A stretch of 34,268 bases of DNA from Flavobacteriales bacterium (GTDB lineage Bacteria; Bacteroidota; Bacteroidia; Flavobacteriales; UBA7312). The translations under genes and the position numbers were made by a program. This document shows positions 25,435 to 33,712 of this stretch, in pieces. Under the pieces are notes generated by a model. The model saw nothing but the letters and a program-made list of their open reading frames with translations, had not been told where the DNA came from and ran no database searches. The stretch is taken from assembly GCA_002715345.1 (NCBI GenBank), contig PAYR01000036.1, positions 1-34,268 of the forward strand. Direction: 5' to 3'. Within the stretch, counting starts at the first letter, position 1; each line of letters starts with the position of its first letter.

Positions 25435-26283
25435 ATGGAATTAGCAGCATTACTCAAGTCAGTTTATTCTTTCATTCAAAGGCAATGGAAGTTTATGGGA
25501 CTATTCCTACTGATAGGAGTGGTTTTTGGATTGACATATAATCATCTTAAAACCCCTTATTTTGAGACTTCAGCAATTACCACATCTGGACTCTCCTATT
25601 TTGAAGGAATAGTAGATCCGGCCGAATTGGAATATCCTATTATCGATCAAAAAATAGCCGTTGATATGGTAAATGCTTTAGGGGAAATAGTGCAGTCGAA
25701 TGAATATGAGCTTTTTGCTCGAGTAATAGGTGTTTCGGTAGAGGTAGCGAAAACTGTTAAATGGATAGAGGCGGAGCAGTTGTATGAATTAGATTTAGAA
25801 AATAGAAGGCAAAAGCAGTCGCAGTTTAAAATTACCATTCGTGTGCTAGATAATCAGTCTATTAAAATAGTGCAAGAGGGATTAATCAATTACTTTAATA
25901 AAAACCTTTATTCCAATAAAAACTACTCGCTATTTACAAAGCAAACACCGGAGTTAATTGCCTATTTGAATCAGGAAATTTCAGATGTGAAAGAATATCG
26001 ATCACTTCTGAAAAATAAGTCCAACGTAGAGTTAAGCTCTGTATCTATTGCCAATGACGATAGCGAACTTATGCAAAACGAAATAGTACAGTTGTTTGAG
26101 CGTAAGCAAGATTTGGAACGCGATTTAGAATTGCTTAAGCCAATATCATTTGTTTCCAACTTCCCAGTATATAAACAGCCTAAGAGTCGCCTTTTAGTAC
26201 GACTTGGAATCTTTATATGTTTTTTCTTATTTATGGGATTTGTTTTGGCTATTTTTAGAGAAGTTAAGAAGCTAGCTTCCTAA
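25435..26283 (+). CDS. Wzz-like chain-length determinant (polysaccharide co-polymerase)
   Basis: A 282-residue protein with the PCP topology: a membrane helix at about 18-35, a periplasmic domain with helices and a coiled-coil stretch (about 185-235), and a second helix at about 254-273 preceded by VYKQPKSR. There is no Wzc-type kinase domain, fitting an LPS/O-antigen type regulator of chain length. Similarity is by topology more than by strong motifs. It lies 10 bp after the second Wzy-type gene, and its TAA shares a base with the next ATG. Confidence 0.75.
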   Translation: MELAALLKSVYSFIQRQWKFMGLFLLIGVVFGLTYNHLKTPYFETSAITTSGLSYFEGIVDPAELEYPIIDQKIAVDMVNALGEIVQSNEYELFARVIGVSVEVAKTVKWIEAEQLYELDLENRRQKQSQFKITIRVLDNQSIKIVQEGLINYFNKNLYSNKNYSLFTKQTPELIAYLNQEISDVKEYRSLLKNKSNVELSSVSIANDDSELMQNEIVQLFERKQDLERDLELLKPISFVSNFPVYKQPKSRLLVRLGIFICFFLFMGFVLAIFREVKKLAS

Positions 26284-27380
26284 TGAAAGTATGTCATTTA
26301 ACATCTGCACATCAGCGGAATGATACGCGTATCTTTTTAAAAGAATGTATTAGTTTGGCAAAAGCTGAGTTTGAAGTGAGCCTAGTTGTGTCAGACGGTA
26401 TGGGTGATACTAAATGTAAGGGAGTGTCTGTTTTTGATGTAGGAAAAACTAAGGGCGGTCGATTGTCTCGCTTTTTCTCTACAACCCAAAAAGTATATGA
26501 GAAAGCGGTGGAGTTAGATGCTGATGTGTATCATTTTCACGATCCTGAACTAATGTTTTATGCCTATAGGTTGAAGCGATTAGGAAAGAAAGTGATTTAT
26601 GATGTGCATGAGGACTTACCGAGACAATTGATGAGCAAGCCTTATCTTAGTTATATAACAAAAAAGGTATTACCTTTTTTGTTAGAACGAATAGAAAACT
26701 TTTTAGCTGCTCGTTTTGATTTAGTGATTACGGCTACTCCTTTTATTAGAGATCGTTTTTTAAAAATCAACAAAAATACCATTGATGTAAATAACTACCC
26801 CTTGCTCGAAGAGTTACACAGTGCAGACCATTATATACAAAAGAAAAATCAGATATGTTATTTAGGGGGGATTACAGCTATTCGAGGAATTGAAGCATTA
26901 GTAAAAGCCTGTGAGCTGATTGATGGCGAATTGGTTTTAGCAGGAAAGTTTAATTCTAGAGAATTGGAGGAAAAGGTGAGAAGCCTTCCCGGATGGAAAA
27001 AAGTAAAATTCCTTGGCTTTATAAATAGAGAGGAAGCACGAAAGATATTGGCTGAATCAAAAGCGGGTGTAGTAACCTTCTTACCAGAGCCAAATCATAT
27101 TAATGCTCAGCCCAATAAAATGTTTGAATATATGTCTGCTTCTCTACCTGTCATTGCCTCTCATTTTACATTATGGAAATCAATAATAGAAGACAATGAT
27201 TGTGGTATTTGTGTGAATCCTGCTAGTCCCAAAGAACTTGCACAAGCAATGAACACTTTGCTTAACAAGCATACAAAGGGATTGTCTTATGGGAAAAACG
27301 GTAGACAAGCAGTAGAAAATCAGTTCAATTGGGCTGTGGAAGAAAAGAAGTTTATAAGTCAGTATCATAAATTAGCATGA
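26283..27380 (+). CDS. Glycosyltransferase family 4
   Basis: A 365-residue GT-B glycosyltransferase. MKVCHLTSAHQRNDTRIFLKEC, DADVYHFHDPELM and VIYDVHEDLPRQ are typical of a GT4 subgroup found in Bacteroidota O-antigen clusters. The C-terminal domain has ICYLGGITAIRGIEALVKAC and PNKMFEYMSASLPVIAS. Donor and acceptor cannot be read. An almost perfect 29-bp palindrome lies inside its coding region (26656-26684). It overlaps the next gene by 4 bp (ATGA). Confidence 0.9.
   Translation: MKVCHLTSAHQRNDTRIFLKECISLAKAEFEVSLVVSDGMGDTKCKGVSVFDVGKTKGGRLSRFFSTTQKVYEKAVELDADVYHFHDPELMFYAYRLKRLGKKVIYDVHEDLPRQLMSKPYLSYITKKVLPFLLERIENFLAARFDLVITATPFIRDRFLKINKNTIDVNNYPLLEELHSADHYIQKKNQICYLGGITAIRGIEALVKACELIDGELVLAGKFNSRELEEKVRSLPGWKKVKFLGFINREEARKILAESKAGVVTFLPEPNHINAQPNKMFEYMSASLPVIASHFTLWKSIIEDNDCGICVNPASPKELAQAMNTLLNKHTKGLSYGKNGRQAVENQFNWAVEEKKFISQYHKLA
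26656..26684. repeat. Perfect 14-bp-arm palindrome within a glycosyltransferase gene
   Basis: Arms 26656-26669 (TAACAAAAAAGGTA) and 26671-26684 are exact complements around a single T. With its A6/T6 it resembles an intrinsic terminator, but the core is only GGTA/TACC. It encodes a Lys-Lys-Val-Leu-Pro-Phe-Leu-Leu stretch of the GT4 protein. Confidence 0.8.
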
Positions 27381-28438
27381 AAGTATTAACAGTAGTAGGA
27401 GCAAGGCCACAATTCATTAAAGCGGCAGCAGTAAGTAGGGCTTTTCAAGAGCAAGAAGGTATTGAAGAAGTGATTGTTCATACAGGGCAACATTTTGATG
27501 CCAATATGAGTGATGTCTTTTTTGAGGAATTAAAAATACCGTTACCTCATTATAATTTGGCCATCAATAGTTTAGGTCATGGAGCAATGACAGGTCGAAT
27601 GCTAGAAGGGATAGAAGAAATTATTCTGAAAGAAAAGCCAGACTGGGTCCTAGTATACGGAGATACTAATTCTACTATTGCCGGAGCATTAGCGGCTAAA
27701 AAATTGCATGTAAAAGTGGCGCATGTAGAAGCAGGCTTGCGTAGTTTCAATATTAAAATGCCAGAAGAAGTTAACCGTGTTTTAACAGATAGAATTAGTA
27801 ATGTGGTTTTTTGCCCTACCAACGAGGCCGTTTCTAATTTAGCCAATGAAGGCTTTGAAAATTTACCCGTTCATATAGTAAAAAATGGGGATGTGATGCA
27901 AGATGCTGCTTTGTTCTATGTAAATTTAGCAAAAAAACCAACTTTTAAACTGCCTACAGACTATGTGTTGATGACAATGCATAGAGCAGAAAATACAGAT
28001 GATTTAGATCGGTTAAAATCGATTATACAGTCAATCAATGAAATTAATCAACACACAGCTGTTGTTTGGCTGATACACCCAAGAACGAAGAAAATCATTG
28101 AGCGTGAAAATGTTGCAGTAGATTTTAAGGTAGTAGATCCAGTGGGGTATTTAGAAATGATTTACTTACTGAAGAATTGTAGTTTGGTAATGACTGATAG
28201 TGGAGGTTTGCAAAAAGAAGCATTCTTTTTCGAGAAAAACTGTGTTACTTTAAGGGATGAAACAGAGTGGGTGGAGCTTGTTGAGAATGATTACAATATA
28301 TTAGTAGGCGCAAATAAAGAGGCTATTTTATCAGCATTTCATGAGATGTCTCACAAAAAGAATGATTTTAGTCTTGATTTGTATGGGAAAGGTACAGCAT
28401 CTTTTATAATTGCTAAAACACTTTTGAATGAATGTTAG
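27377..28438 (+). CDS. wecB: Non-hydrolysing UDP-N-acetylglucosamine 2-epimerase family (WecB/WbpI)
   Basis: A 353-residue epimerase. Landmarks: VVGARPQFIKAAAVS with Arg10 and Lys15, HTGQHFD, VYGDTNST with Asp94, HVEAGLRSFNIKMPEEVNR with Glu116 and Glu128, the catalytic His in MTMHRAEN, and TDSGGLQKEAFF. The short SFNIKMPEE loop (instead of the longer TGDLYSPWPEE of enterobacterial WecB) resembles my recollection of WbpI/WlbD enzymes. Those act on UDP-GlcNAc(3NAc)A to give UDP-ManNAc(3NAc)A. Since wbpA-B-D-E are in the same operon, WbpI is a good alternative call. Confidence 0.9.
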   Translation: MKVLTVVGARPQFIKAAAVSRAFQEQEGIEEVIVHTGQHFDANMSDVFFEELKIPLPHYNLAINSLGHGAMTGRMLEGIEEIILKEKPDWVLVYGDTNSTIAGALAAKKLHVKVAHVEAGLRSFNIKMPEEVNRVLTDRISNVVFCPTNEAVSNLANEGFENLPVHIVKNGDVMQDAALFYVNLAKKPTFKLPTDYVLMTMHRAENTDDLDRLKSIIQSINEINQHTAVVWLIHPRTKKIIERENVAVDFKVVDPVGYLEMIYLLKNCSLVMTDSGGLQKEAFFFEKNCVTLRDETEWVELVENDYNILVGANKEAILSAFHEMSHKKNDFSLDLYGKGTASFIIAKTLLNEC

Positions 28439-29747
28439 TGTAATTGGATCGGGTTATGTGGGCTTAGTAGCAGCCGCTTGTTTTGCAGAAATGGGAAACA
28501 AAGTGGTGTGTGTAGATACTGATGTAGCTAAGATTGAACGACTCAAGGAAGGAGTCTTGCCCATTTATGAACCCTCCTTAGCTACTTTGGTGATAGAAAA
28601 CCAAAAAAAGGAAAGCCTCTATTTCACAACGAATATTGAAGAGGCATTGTTAGAATCGGAAGTAGTGTTTATTGCTGTAGGAACACCCATGGGTGAAGAC
28701 GGTAGCGCTGATCTGCAATATGTGCTACAGGTCGCTAAACAGATTGGTAAATACATGCATCAGCCACTTATAGTAGCTAACAAATCGACTGTTCCAGTAG
28801 GAACTGCGGATAAAGTTGGCATTGTGATCAAGGAAACTCTTGAAGAAAGAGAAGTGCAGATAGAATTTGATGTCGTTAGTAATCCAGAATTCTTAAAAGA
28901 AGGAGCAGCAGTAGATGATTTTATGCGGCCAGATCGAGTAGTTGTTGGAGCAGCAAATAAAGAGAGTTTGCAGCAAATGAAACAACTGTATGCTCCATTT
29001 ACTTTTAATCAAGATCGTTTTATTGGAATGGATATTCGTTCAGCTGAGATGACAAAGTACGCTGCCAATGCCATGCTTGCTACAAAGATTAGTTTCATTA
29101 ATGAAATGGCCAATATATGTGAGCGCTTGGGGGCTGATGTCAATCAAGTCCGATTAGGAATTGGTAGCGATCGTAGAATTGGATATCAGTTTATCTATCC
29201 AGGCTGTGGATACGGAGGTAGTTGTTTCCCAAAAGATGTACAAGCATTGATTAACATCGCTCAAGAGCATGGATACACGCCAGAGCTAATTTCTGCAGTA
29301 GAACGAGTGAATGATGCACAAAAGAAGGTGTTGTCAGAAAAAATTATAGAAGCATTTGGGCCTGATTTGTCTGATAAAGTTTTTGCTGTTTGGGGACTTT
29401 CATTTAAGCCTGGAACAGATGATATGCGGGAGGCATCATCTATCTTATTGATTAAAGAAATAGTAGCTAGAGGAGGGAAAGTTCAGGTTTATGACCCTAA
29501 AGCCATGGAAGAAGCGAAATTTTATCTTAAAGGTATACCGGTTACTTATTGTTCCGATAAATACGAAGCTTCAAATGGGGCGCACGCCTGCATACTCGTT
29601 ACAGAGTGGAAAGAGTTTAGAAGTCCTGACTTTAAAAAGATGATATCGCTGATGACAGGAAATGTGTTTATTGATGGTCGTAACCAGTATGATCGTACAA
29701 GCATGGAAAATCAGGGTTTTCTTTATAAGCAAATTGGAGTTAAATAA
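28428..29747 (+). CDS. ugd: UDP-glucose 6-dehydrogenase
   Basis: A 439-residue UDP-glucose dehydrogenase making UDP-glucuronic acid. It has the branch-specific pattern MNVSVIGSGYVGLVAAACFAE, VGTPMGEDGSADL, SNPEFLKEGAAVDDFMRPDRVVVG, and the active-site Cys266 in YPGCGYGGSCFPKD, followed by FAVWGLSFKPGTDDMREAS. These features separate it from the WbpA-type dehydrogenase that begins the operon. It overlaps the epimerase gene by 11 bp. The product suggests the glycan also contains GlcA or a sugar derived from it. Confidence 0.95.
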   Translation: MNVSVIGSGYVGLVAAACFAEMGNKVVCVDTDVAKIERLKEGVLPIYEPSLATLVIENQKKESLYFTTNIEEALLESEVVFIAVGTPMGEDGSADLQYVLQVAKQIGKYMHQPLIVANKSTVPVGTADKVGIVIKETLEEREVQIEFDVVSNPEFLKEGAAVDDFMRPDRVVVGAANKESLQQMKQLYAPFTFNQDRFIGMDIRSAEMTKYAANAMLATKISFINEMANICERLGADVNQVRLGIGSDRRIGYQFIYPGCGYGGSCFPKDVQALINIAQEHGYTPELISAVERVNDAQKKVLSEKIIEAFGPDLSDKVFAVWGLSFKPGTDDMREASSILLIKEIVARGGKVQVYDPKAMEEAKFYLKGIPVTYCSDKYEASNGAHACILVTEWKEFRSPDFKKMISLMTGNVFIDGRNQYDRTSMENQGFLYKQIGVK

Positions 29748-29753
29748 TACAAT

Positions 29754-30944
29754 ATGAATTCCAAAGTTGTTTGGATAATCAATCAGTATGGAGGTTCCCG
29801 TTTACACGGTATGACTTTCAGAAGCTATTATTTAGCGAAAGAGTTTGTTAAAAAGCATAAAGTTTATCTTTTTTCAGCTTCCTATTCCCATGTAATGTCT
29901 AACCCCCCAGTTATAAGCGGGAACTTAACACGAGAAGATATTGATGGAATCTCCTATGCATGGCTTAAAGTAGCGAAGTACGAAGGGTCTAAAAGCATGG
30001 GGCGTATATGGAGTATGTTAGTTTTTTTATTCCGATTGTTTACCGTTAGGGTGTCCACATTTCAAAAGCCAGATGTAATTATCGTGTCATCAATATCACC
30101 CTTTCCAATTATAAAAGCTTTCTTTTGGGCAAGGAGATATAAGGCAAAGTTAATTTTTGAAGTTCGAGATATATGGCCGTTATCCATTATAGAGTTAGGT
30201 GGATTATCTAAATATCATCCGTTTGTTATATTGTTACAATGGGTAGAAAATTTTGCTTATCGAGTTTCAGATTATGTAGTGTCGGTACTACCTAAAGCTC
30301 TAGATCATATGCAAGATCACGGCTTGTCCAAAGATCGCTTTGTCTATATTCCAAACGGAATAGAAATATCAGAAATGGAGCAGGTTGAATCCCCTGAAAG
30401 GACAGCGTTTGTTGTAGGATACGCTGGAACAATTGGTGTTGCTAATGCTATGCACTATCTTATAGAAGCTGCAGATCTGCTAAAAGATTATCCTATAAAG
30501 TTTAGTCTTTTGGGAAATGGTCCAGACAAAAAAGCATTGAAAGAATTAGTACTTCAAAAATCTTTGGAAAATATTCAGTTTTATGACGCAGTGCCTAAAG
30601 CTGAAGTGCCACTATTTCTTTCAAATGTAGATGTTTTATATATTGGTTGGCATCATTCAGAATTGTATCGATTTGGCATTTCAGCCAATAAGATTTTTGA
30701 TTATTTGTTGGCAAAAAAACCCATTGTACATTCCGTTAATGCAGGTAACGACCCAGTGCAAGAAGCTAAAGCAGGAATTTCTGTTGCCCCAGAGAATCCA
30801 CAACAAATAGCTGATGCTATAGTGCAATTGTATCAGATGTCGATTGCAGAAAGAAAACAGATGGGAGAAAATGGAAGAAAGTATGTGGAAGAACATCATT
30901 CATATGAAAAGTTAGCAGCAAGCTATGAGCGATTATTTAATTAG
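29754..30944 (+). CDS. Glycosyltransferase family 4 (WbuB-like)
   Basis: A 396-residue GT-B glycosyltransferase. The start VVWIINQYGGSRLHGMTFRSYYLAKEF, the VSSISPFPIIKAFFWARRYKAKLIFEVRDIWPLSI segment, and VGYAGTIGVANAMHYLIEAA with ANKIFDYLLAKKPIV are typical of the WbuB-like GT4 group, often annotated as aminosugar transferases. The substrate is not certain. Its C-terminal 20 bp overlap the start of the WecA/WbpL-type gene. Confidence 0.9.
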   Translation: MNSKVVWIINQYGGSRLHGMTFRSYYLAKEFVKKHKVYLFSASYSHVMSNPPVISGNLTREDIDGISYAWLKVAKYEGSKSMGRIWSMLVFLFRLFTVRVSTFQKPDVIIVSSISPFPIIKAFFWARRYKAKLIFEVRDIWPLSIIELGGLSKYHPFVILLQWVENFAYRVSDYVVSVLPKALDHMQDHGLSKDRFVYIPNGIEISEMEQVESPERTAFVVGYAGTIGVANAMHYLIEAADLLKDYPIKFSLLGNGPDKKALKELVLQKSLENIQFYDAVPKAEVPLFLSNVDVLYIGWHHSELYRFGISANKIFDYLLAKKPIVHSVNAGNDPVQEAKAGISVAPENPQQIADAIVQLYQMSIAERKQMGENGRKYVEEHHSYEKLAASYERLFN

Positions 30945-31860
30945 TTTTTGTGTCCTTATAGGATTAATTTTGCTATACTTAAAACTGGCTAAAAAGTACA
31001 GTATTTTGGATGTGCCTAACCATAGGTCATCGCATATGAATGCTACCGTTAGAGGTGGTGGAATTATATTTCCAATTGCGTTGTTGTTGACTTATTTTTT
31101 GTTTGATTTTCAGTATACATGGTTTGTAGTTTCTGTTTTTATTTTAAGCTTAGTGAGTTTTTTGGATGACTTGTACTCTTTATCTAGATTGCTTCGTTTT
31201 TTTGTTCAGTTTTTAGCAGTTTTTTTATTGCTTGTTGAATTGAATTTGATTCAATCCTTTATGCTTTTCCCTTTTCTGATATTTTCACTAGTTGGAGGCT
31301 TGAATGCATTTAATTTTATGGATGGTGTAAATGGAATAACAGCTTTGTACAGTATTGTGGCATTATCAACTCTATGGCTAATAAATACACAAGTCTCTTT
31401 TATAGAAGCTAACTATATTCTATTCCCGCTAATGTCTGTTGTAGCTTTTTCGTTATTCAATGTTCGTAAGCGTGCTCTTTGTTTTGCTGGCGATGTGGGA
31501 AGTATTTCCATCGCAGCCATTATTTTGTTTTTGTTGTTTAAACTCGTGATACATACGCAAGATTACTTTTACTTCCTTCTTTTGTTAGTTTATGCATTAG
31601 ATTCGGGCGTCACAATCTTGAAAAGAAAATTTAGAGGAGAAAATATTTTTAAGCCACATCGAGAACATTTATATCAACAATTGGTTCATAAAAAGAAGTG
31701 GTCACATTTACAAGTGTCTTTTCTTTTCGCAATAGTGCAATTACTTATAAATAGCAGTTTATTATTTGAAAGAAGTACATTTTGGATCATGCTTACGGTT
31801 ATTCTTGTAATGTTTTCTTATATTTTTGCACTTAATCATATTCAAAAGAGTGAAAAGTAA
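30925..31860 (+). CDS. Undecaprenyl-phosphate glycosyl-1-phosphate transferase, WecA/WbpL type
   Basis: A 311-residue polytopic protein of the MraY/WecA superfamily that would start the repeat unit by moving a sugar-1-phosphate onto undecaprenyl phosphate. Landmarks: PNHRSSHMNATVRGGG near the start, the Asp pair D81-D82 in SFLDDLYSLS, NAFNFMDGVNGI at 127-138, CFAGDVGSIS with D190, and the HREH motif (245-248) in KPHREHLYQQL. The short size and motifs fit the WbpL branch, whose donors are 6-deoxy-aminosugars or GlcNAc. That fits the WbpM-type dehydratase encoded next. Confidence 0.92.
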   Translation: MSDYLISFCVLIGLILLYLKLAKKYSILDVPNHRSSHMNATVRGGGIIFPIALLLTYFLFDFQYTWFVVSVFILSLVSFLDDLYSLSRLLRFFVQFLAVFLLLVELNLIQSFMLFPFLIFSLVGGLNAFNFMDGVNGITALYSIVALSTLWLINTQVSFIEANYILFPLMSVVAFSLFNVRKRALCFAGDVGSISIAAIILFLLFKLVIHTQDYFYFLLLLVYALDSGVTILKRKFRGENIFKPHREHLYQQLVHKKKWSHLQVSFLFAIVQLLINSSLLFERSTFWIMLTVILVMFSYIFALNHIQKSEK

Positions 31861-33709
31861 ACTGCTTAATCTGCCAAGGCTTTATAAGCAACTTATCATG
31901 CTTACCATTGATGAGTTAATGCTGTTGTTTGCGATATGGGTTTCATTTGCATTAAGGTTAGGTGAGCCCTGGCCTATAGAGTATATGAAACCTAATTGGT
32001 GGCTCTTTTTATTGATACCAGCTATAGCTATTCCGCTATTTATAAAGTTAGGTTTGTATCGAGCCGTTCTTCAATATATGGGAATAAAGGTGTTCACAAC
32101 CTCTTTTCAAGCCATTACTATTACTAGTTTGATAGTTGGATTTGTGATGATGATGTTTAGAGAGGCTGACTTACCTCGATCGGTCATTTTTATTTTTTGG
32201 TTTGTCTCGAATACATTAGTTATAACAAGTAGGTTTTTATTTAAAGGGATTTTATACTCTTGGGATAATTTCGTGAATGACCGTAAAGCAGTAATCATAT
32301 ATGGTGCTGGTAGAGCAGGAGCACAGTTGATTGAAAGTTTGCGTAAAAGTCATGATTATGCACCGGTAGCATTTGTTGATGATGATCAATCTAAAGAAGG
32401 TACGATTATCAACTATACACAAGTGTATAGTTTTAAAGACTTGAGAAATATTATTAAAAAACGTAAGGCAAAGGTTTTACTGTTGGCAATTCCATCTATG
32501 TCTGAAGTCAAAAAGAGAGAATTGCTAAAAAAACTTTCCAAATATCCAATTGAGGTAAAAGTGTTGCCCAGCATATCTTCTATTGTAAAAGGAGAAGTAT
32601 CCATTGAATCCATCAAAAAAGTTAAGGTTGAAGATATTTTAGGCCGCCATGCTGTAGAGCCAAAAAAATCTTTGTTGAAGAAAAATATCTCTGGAAAAAA
32701 TGTAATGATTACAGGAGCAGGAGGAAGTATTGGGTCAGAGTTATGCAGGCAGGTTTTAGACCTGAGCCCTAAAAAAGTAATCTTATTTGAGCATTCGGAG
32801 TTTAACTTATACTCTATTCATCAAGAACTTTCTAAAAGTAGAAAACGCGCACAAATTATTCCTGTTTTAGCGGATGTGACGAATGCAAAAAAAGTATCTA
32901 AGATTATTCAGGAGGAAGGTGTTCACACTATTTATCATGCAGCAGCCTACAAACATGTCCCAATGGTAGAGATGAATGCTGTGGAAGGTGTGTATAATAA
33001 TGCTGTTGGAACATATAATGTAGCAATTGCAGCTCAGAACAATGATGTGGAAAATCTTGTGCTTATCAGTACTGATAAGGCGGTAAGACCAACGAATGTT
33101 ATGGGTGCATCCAAGCGTTTTTCTGAACTTGTATTACAAGGATTACACAAGAAAAATAGCAGTAATACATGTTTCAGCATGGTTCGTTTTGGAAATGTAC
33201 TGGATTCTGCAGGTTCTGTTGTGCCACTTTTTCGTTCTCAAATTCAAAATGGTGGCCCGGTAACGGTTACGCATAGAGATGTTACTCGATATTTTATGTC
33301 AATTCCAGAAGCTGTTCAATTGGTTCTTCAGGCTGGAGCAATGGCAAAAGGAGGAGATGTATTTGTGTTAGATATGGGAGAACCGATAAGGATTTTAGAT
33401 TTAGCTTATCGAATGGTGCATTTAAGTGGATTAACTCCAATTGATGAAGAAAATCCAGATGGAGATATTAAGATTAAAGTGACTGGCTTGAGGCCTGGAG
33501 AGAAACTGTATGAAGAGTTGTTGATTGGAGATGACGTAGTGCAGTCAAACCATCCAAGAATTATGCAAGCTAAAGAGGTAGATTTAGAATGGGCGGAGGT
33601 TGAAAAGTCTATCAAATTAATCCAAAAAGCGCATGAAGAACATGATGAGAAATCTGTTAGGTCACTGTTATTAAAAAATGTAGATGGATATAAACCCTCA
33701 GATCACTAG
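31850..33709 (+). CDS. UDP-GlcNAc C4/C6 dehydratase, WbpM/PglF/CapD type membrane protein
   Basis: A 619-residue inner-membrane enzyme that makes UDP-4-keto-6-deoxy-GlcNAc, the precursor of QuiNAc, FucNAc or bacillosamine. Four membrane helices occupy about residues 15-135. A first Rossmann-like domain follows (YGAGRAGAQ at 151-159), then the catalytic SDR domain: TGAGGSIGSELC at 288-299 and STDKAV at 407-412. M418 and K422 give the MxxxK pattern where most SDRs have YxxxK, a hallmark of WbpM. FGNVLDSAGSVVPLF and GLRPGEKLYEELL complete the family pattern. The start is taken as GTG at 31850 (11-bp overlap); a TTG at 31826 would add eight residues. A 10-bp-arm palindrome lies at 32411-32432. 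Confidence 0.93.
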   Translation: MKSKLLNLPRLYKQLIMLTIDELMLLFAIWVSFALRLGEPWPIEYMKPNWWLFLLIPAIAIPLFIKLGLYRAVLQYMGIKVFTTSFQAITITSLIVGFVMMMFREADLPRSVIFIFWFVSNTLVITSRFLFKGILYSWDNFVNDRKAVIIYGAGRAGAQLIESLRKSHDYAPVAFVDDDQSKEGTIINYTQVYSFKDLRNIIKKRKAKVLLLAIPSMSEVKKRELLKKLSKYPIEVKVLPSISSIVKGEVSIESIKKVKVEDILGRHAVEPKKSLLKKNISGKNVMITGAGGSIGSELCRQVLDLSPKKVILFEHSEFNLYSIHQELSKSRKRAQIIPVLADVTNAKKVSKIIQEEGVHTIYHAAAYKHVPMVEMNAVEGVYNNAVGTYNVAIAAQNNDVENLVLISTDKAVRPTNVMGASKRFSELVLQGLHKKNSSNTCFSMVRFGNVLDSAGSVVPLFRSQIQNGGPVTVTHRDVTRYFMSIPEAVQLVLQAGAMAKGGDVFVLDMGEPIRILDLAYRMVHLSGLTPIDEENPDGDIKIKVTGLRPGEKLYEELLIGDDVVQSNHPRIMQAKEVDLEWAEVEKSIKLIQKAHEEHDEKSVRSLLLKNVDGYKPSDH

Positions 33710-33712
33710 GGT

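Noticed and set aside
32411-32432. 10-bp-arm perfect palindrome in the WbpM-type gene
   Set aside because: Arms of 10 bp with a short spacer are expected about once by chance in a window this size when several spacer lengths are allowed, so no function is claimed.
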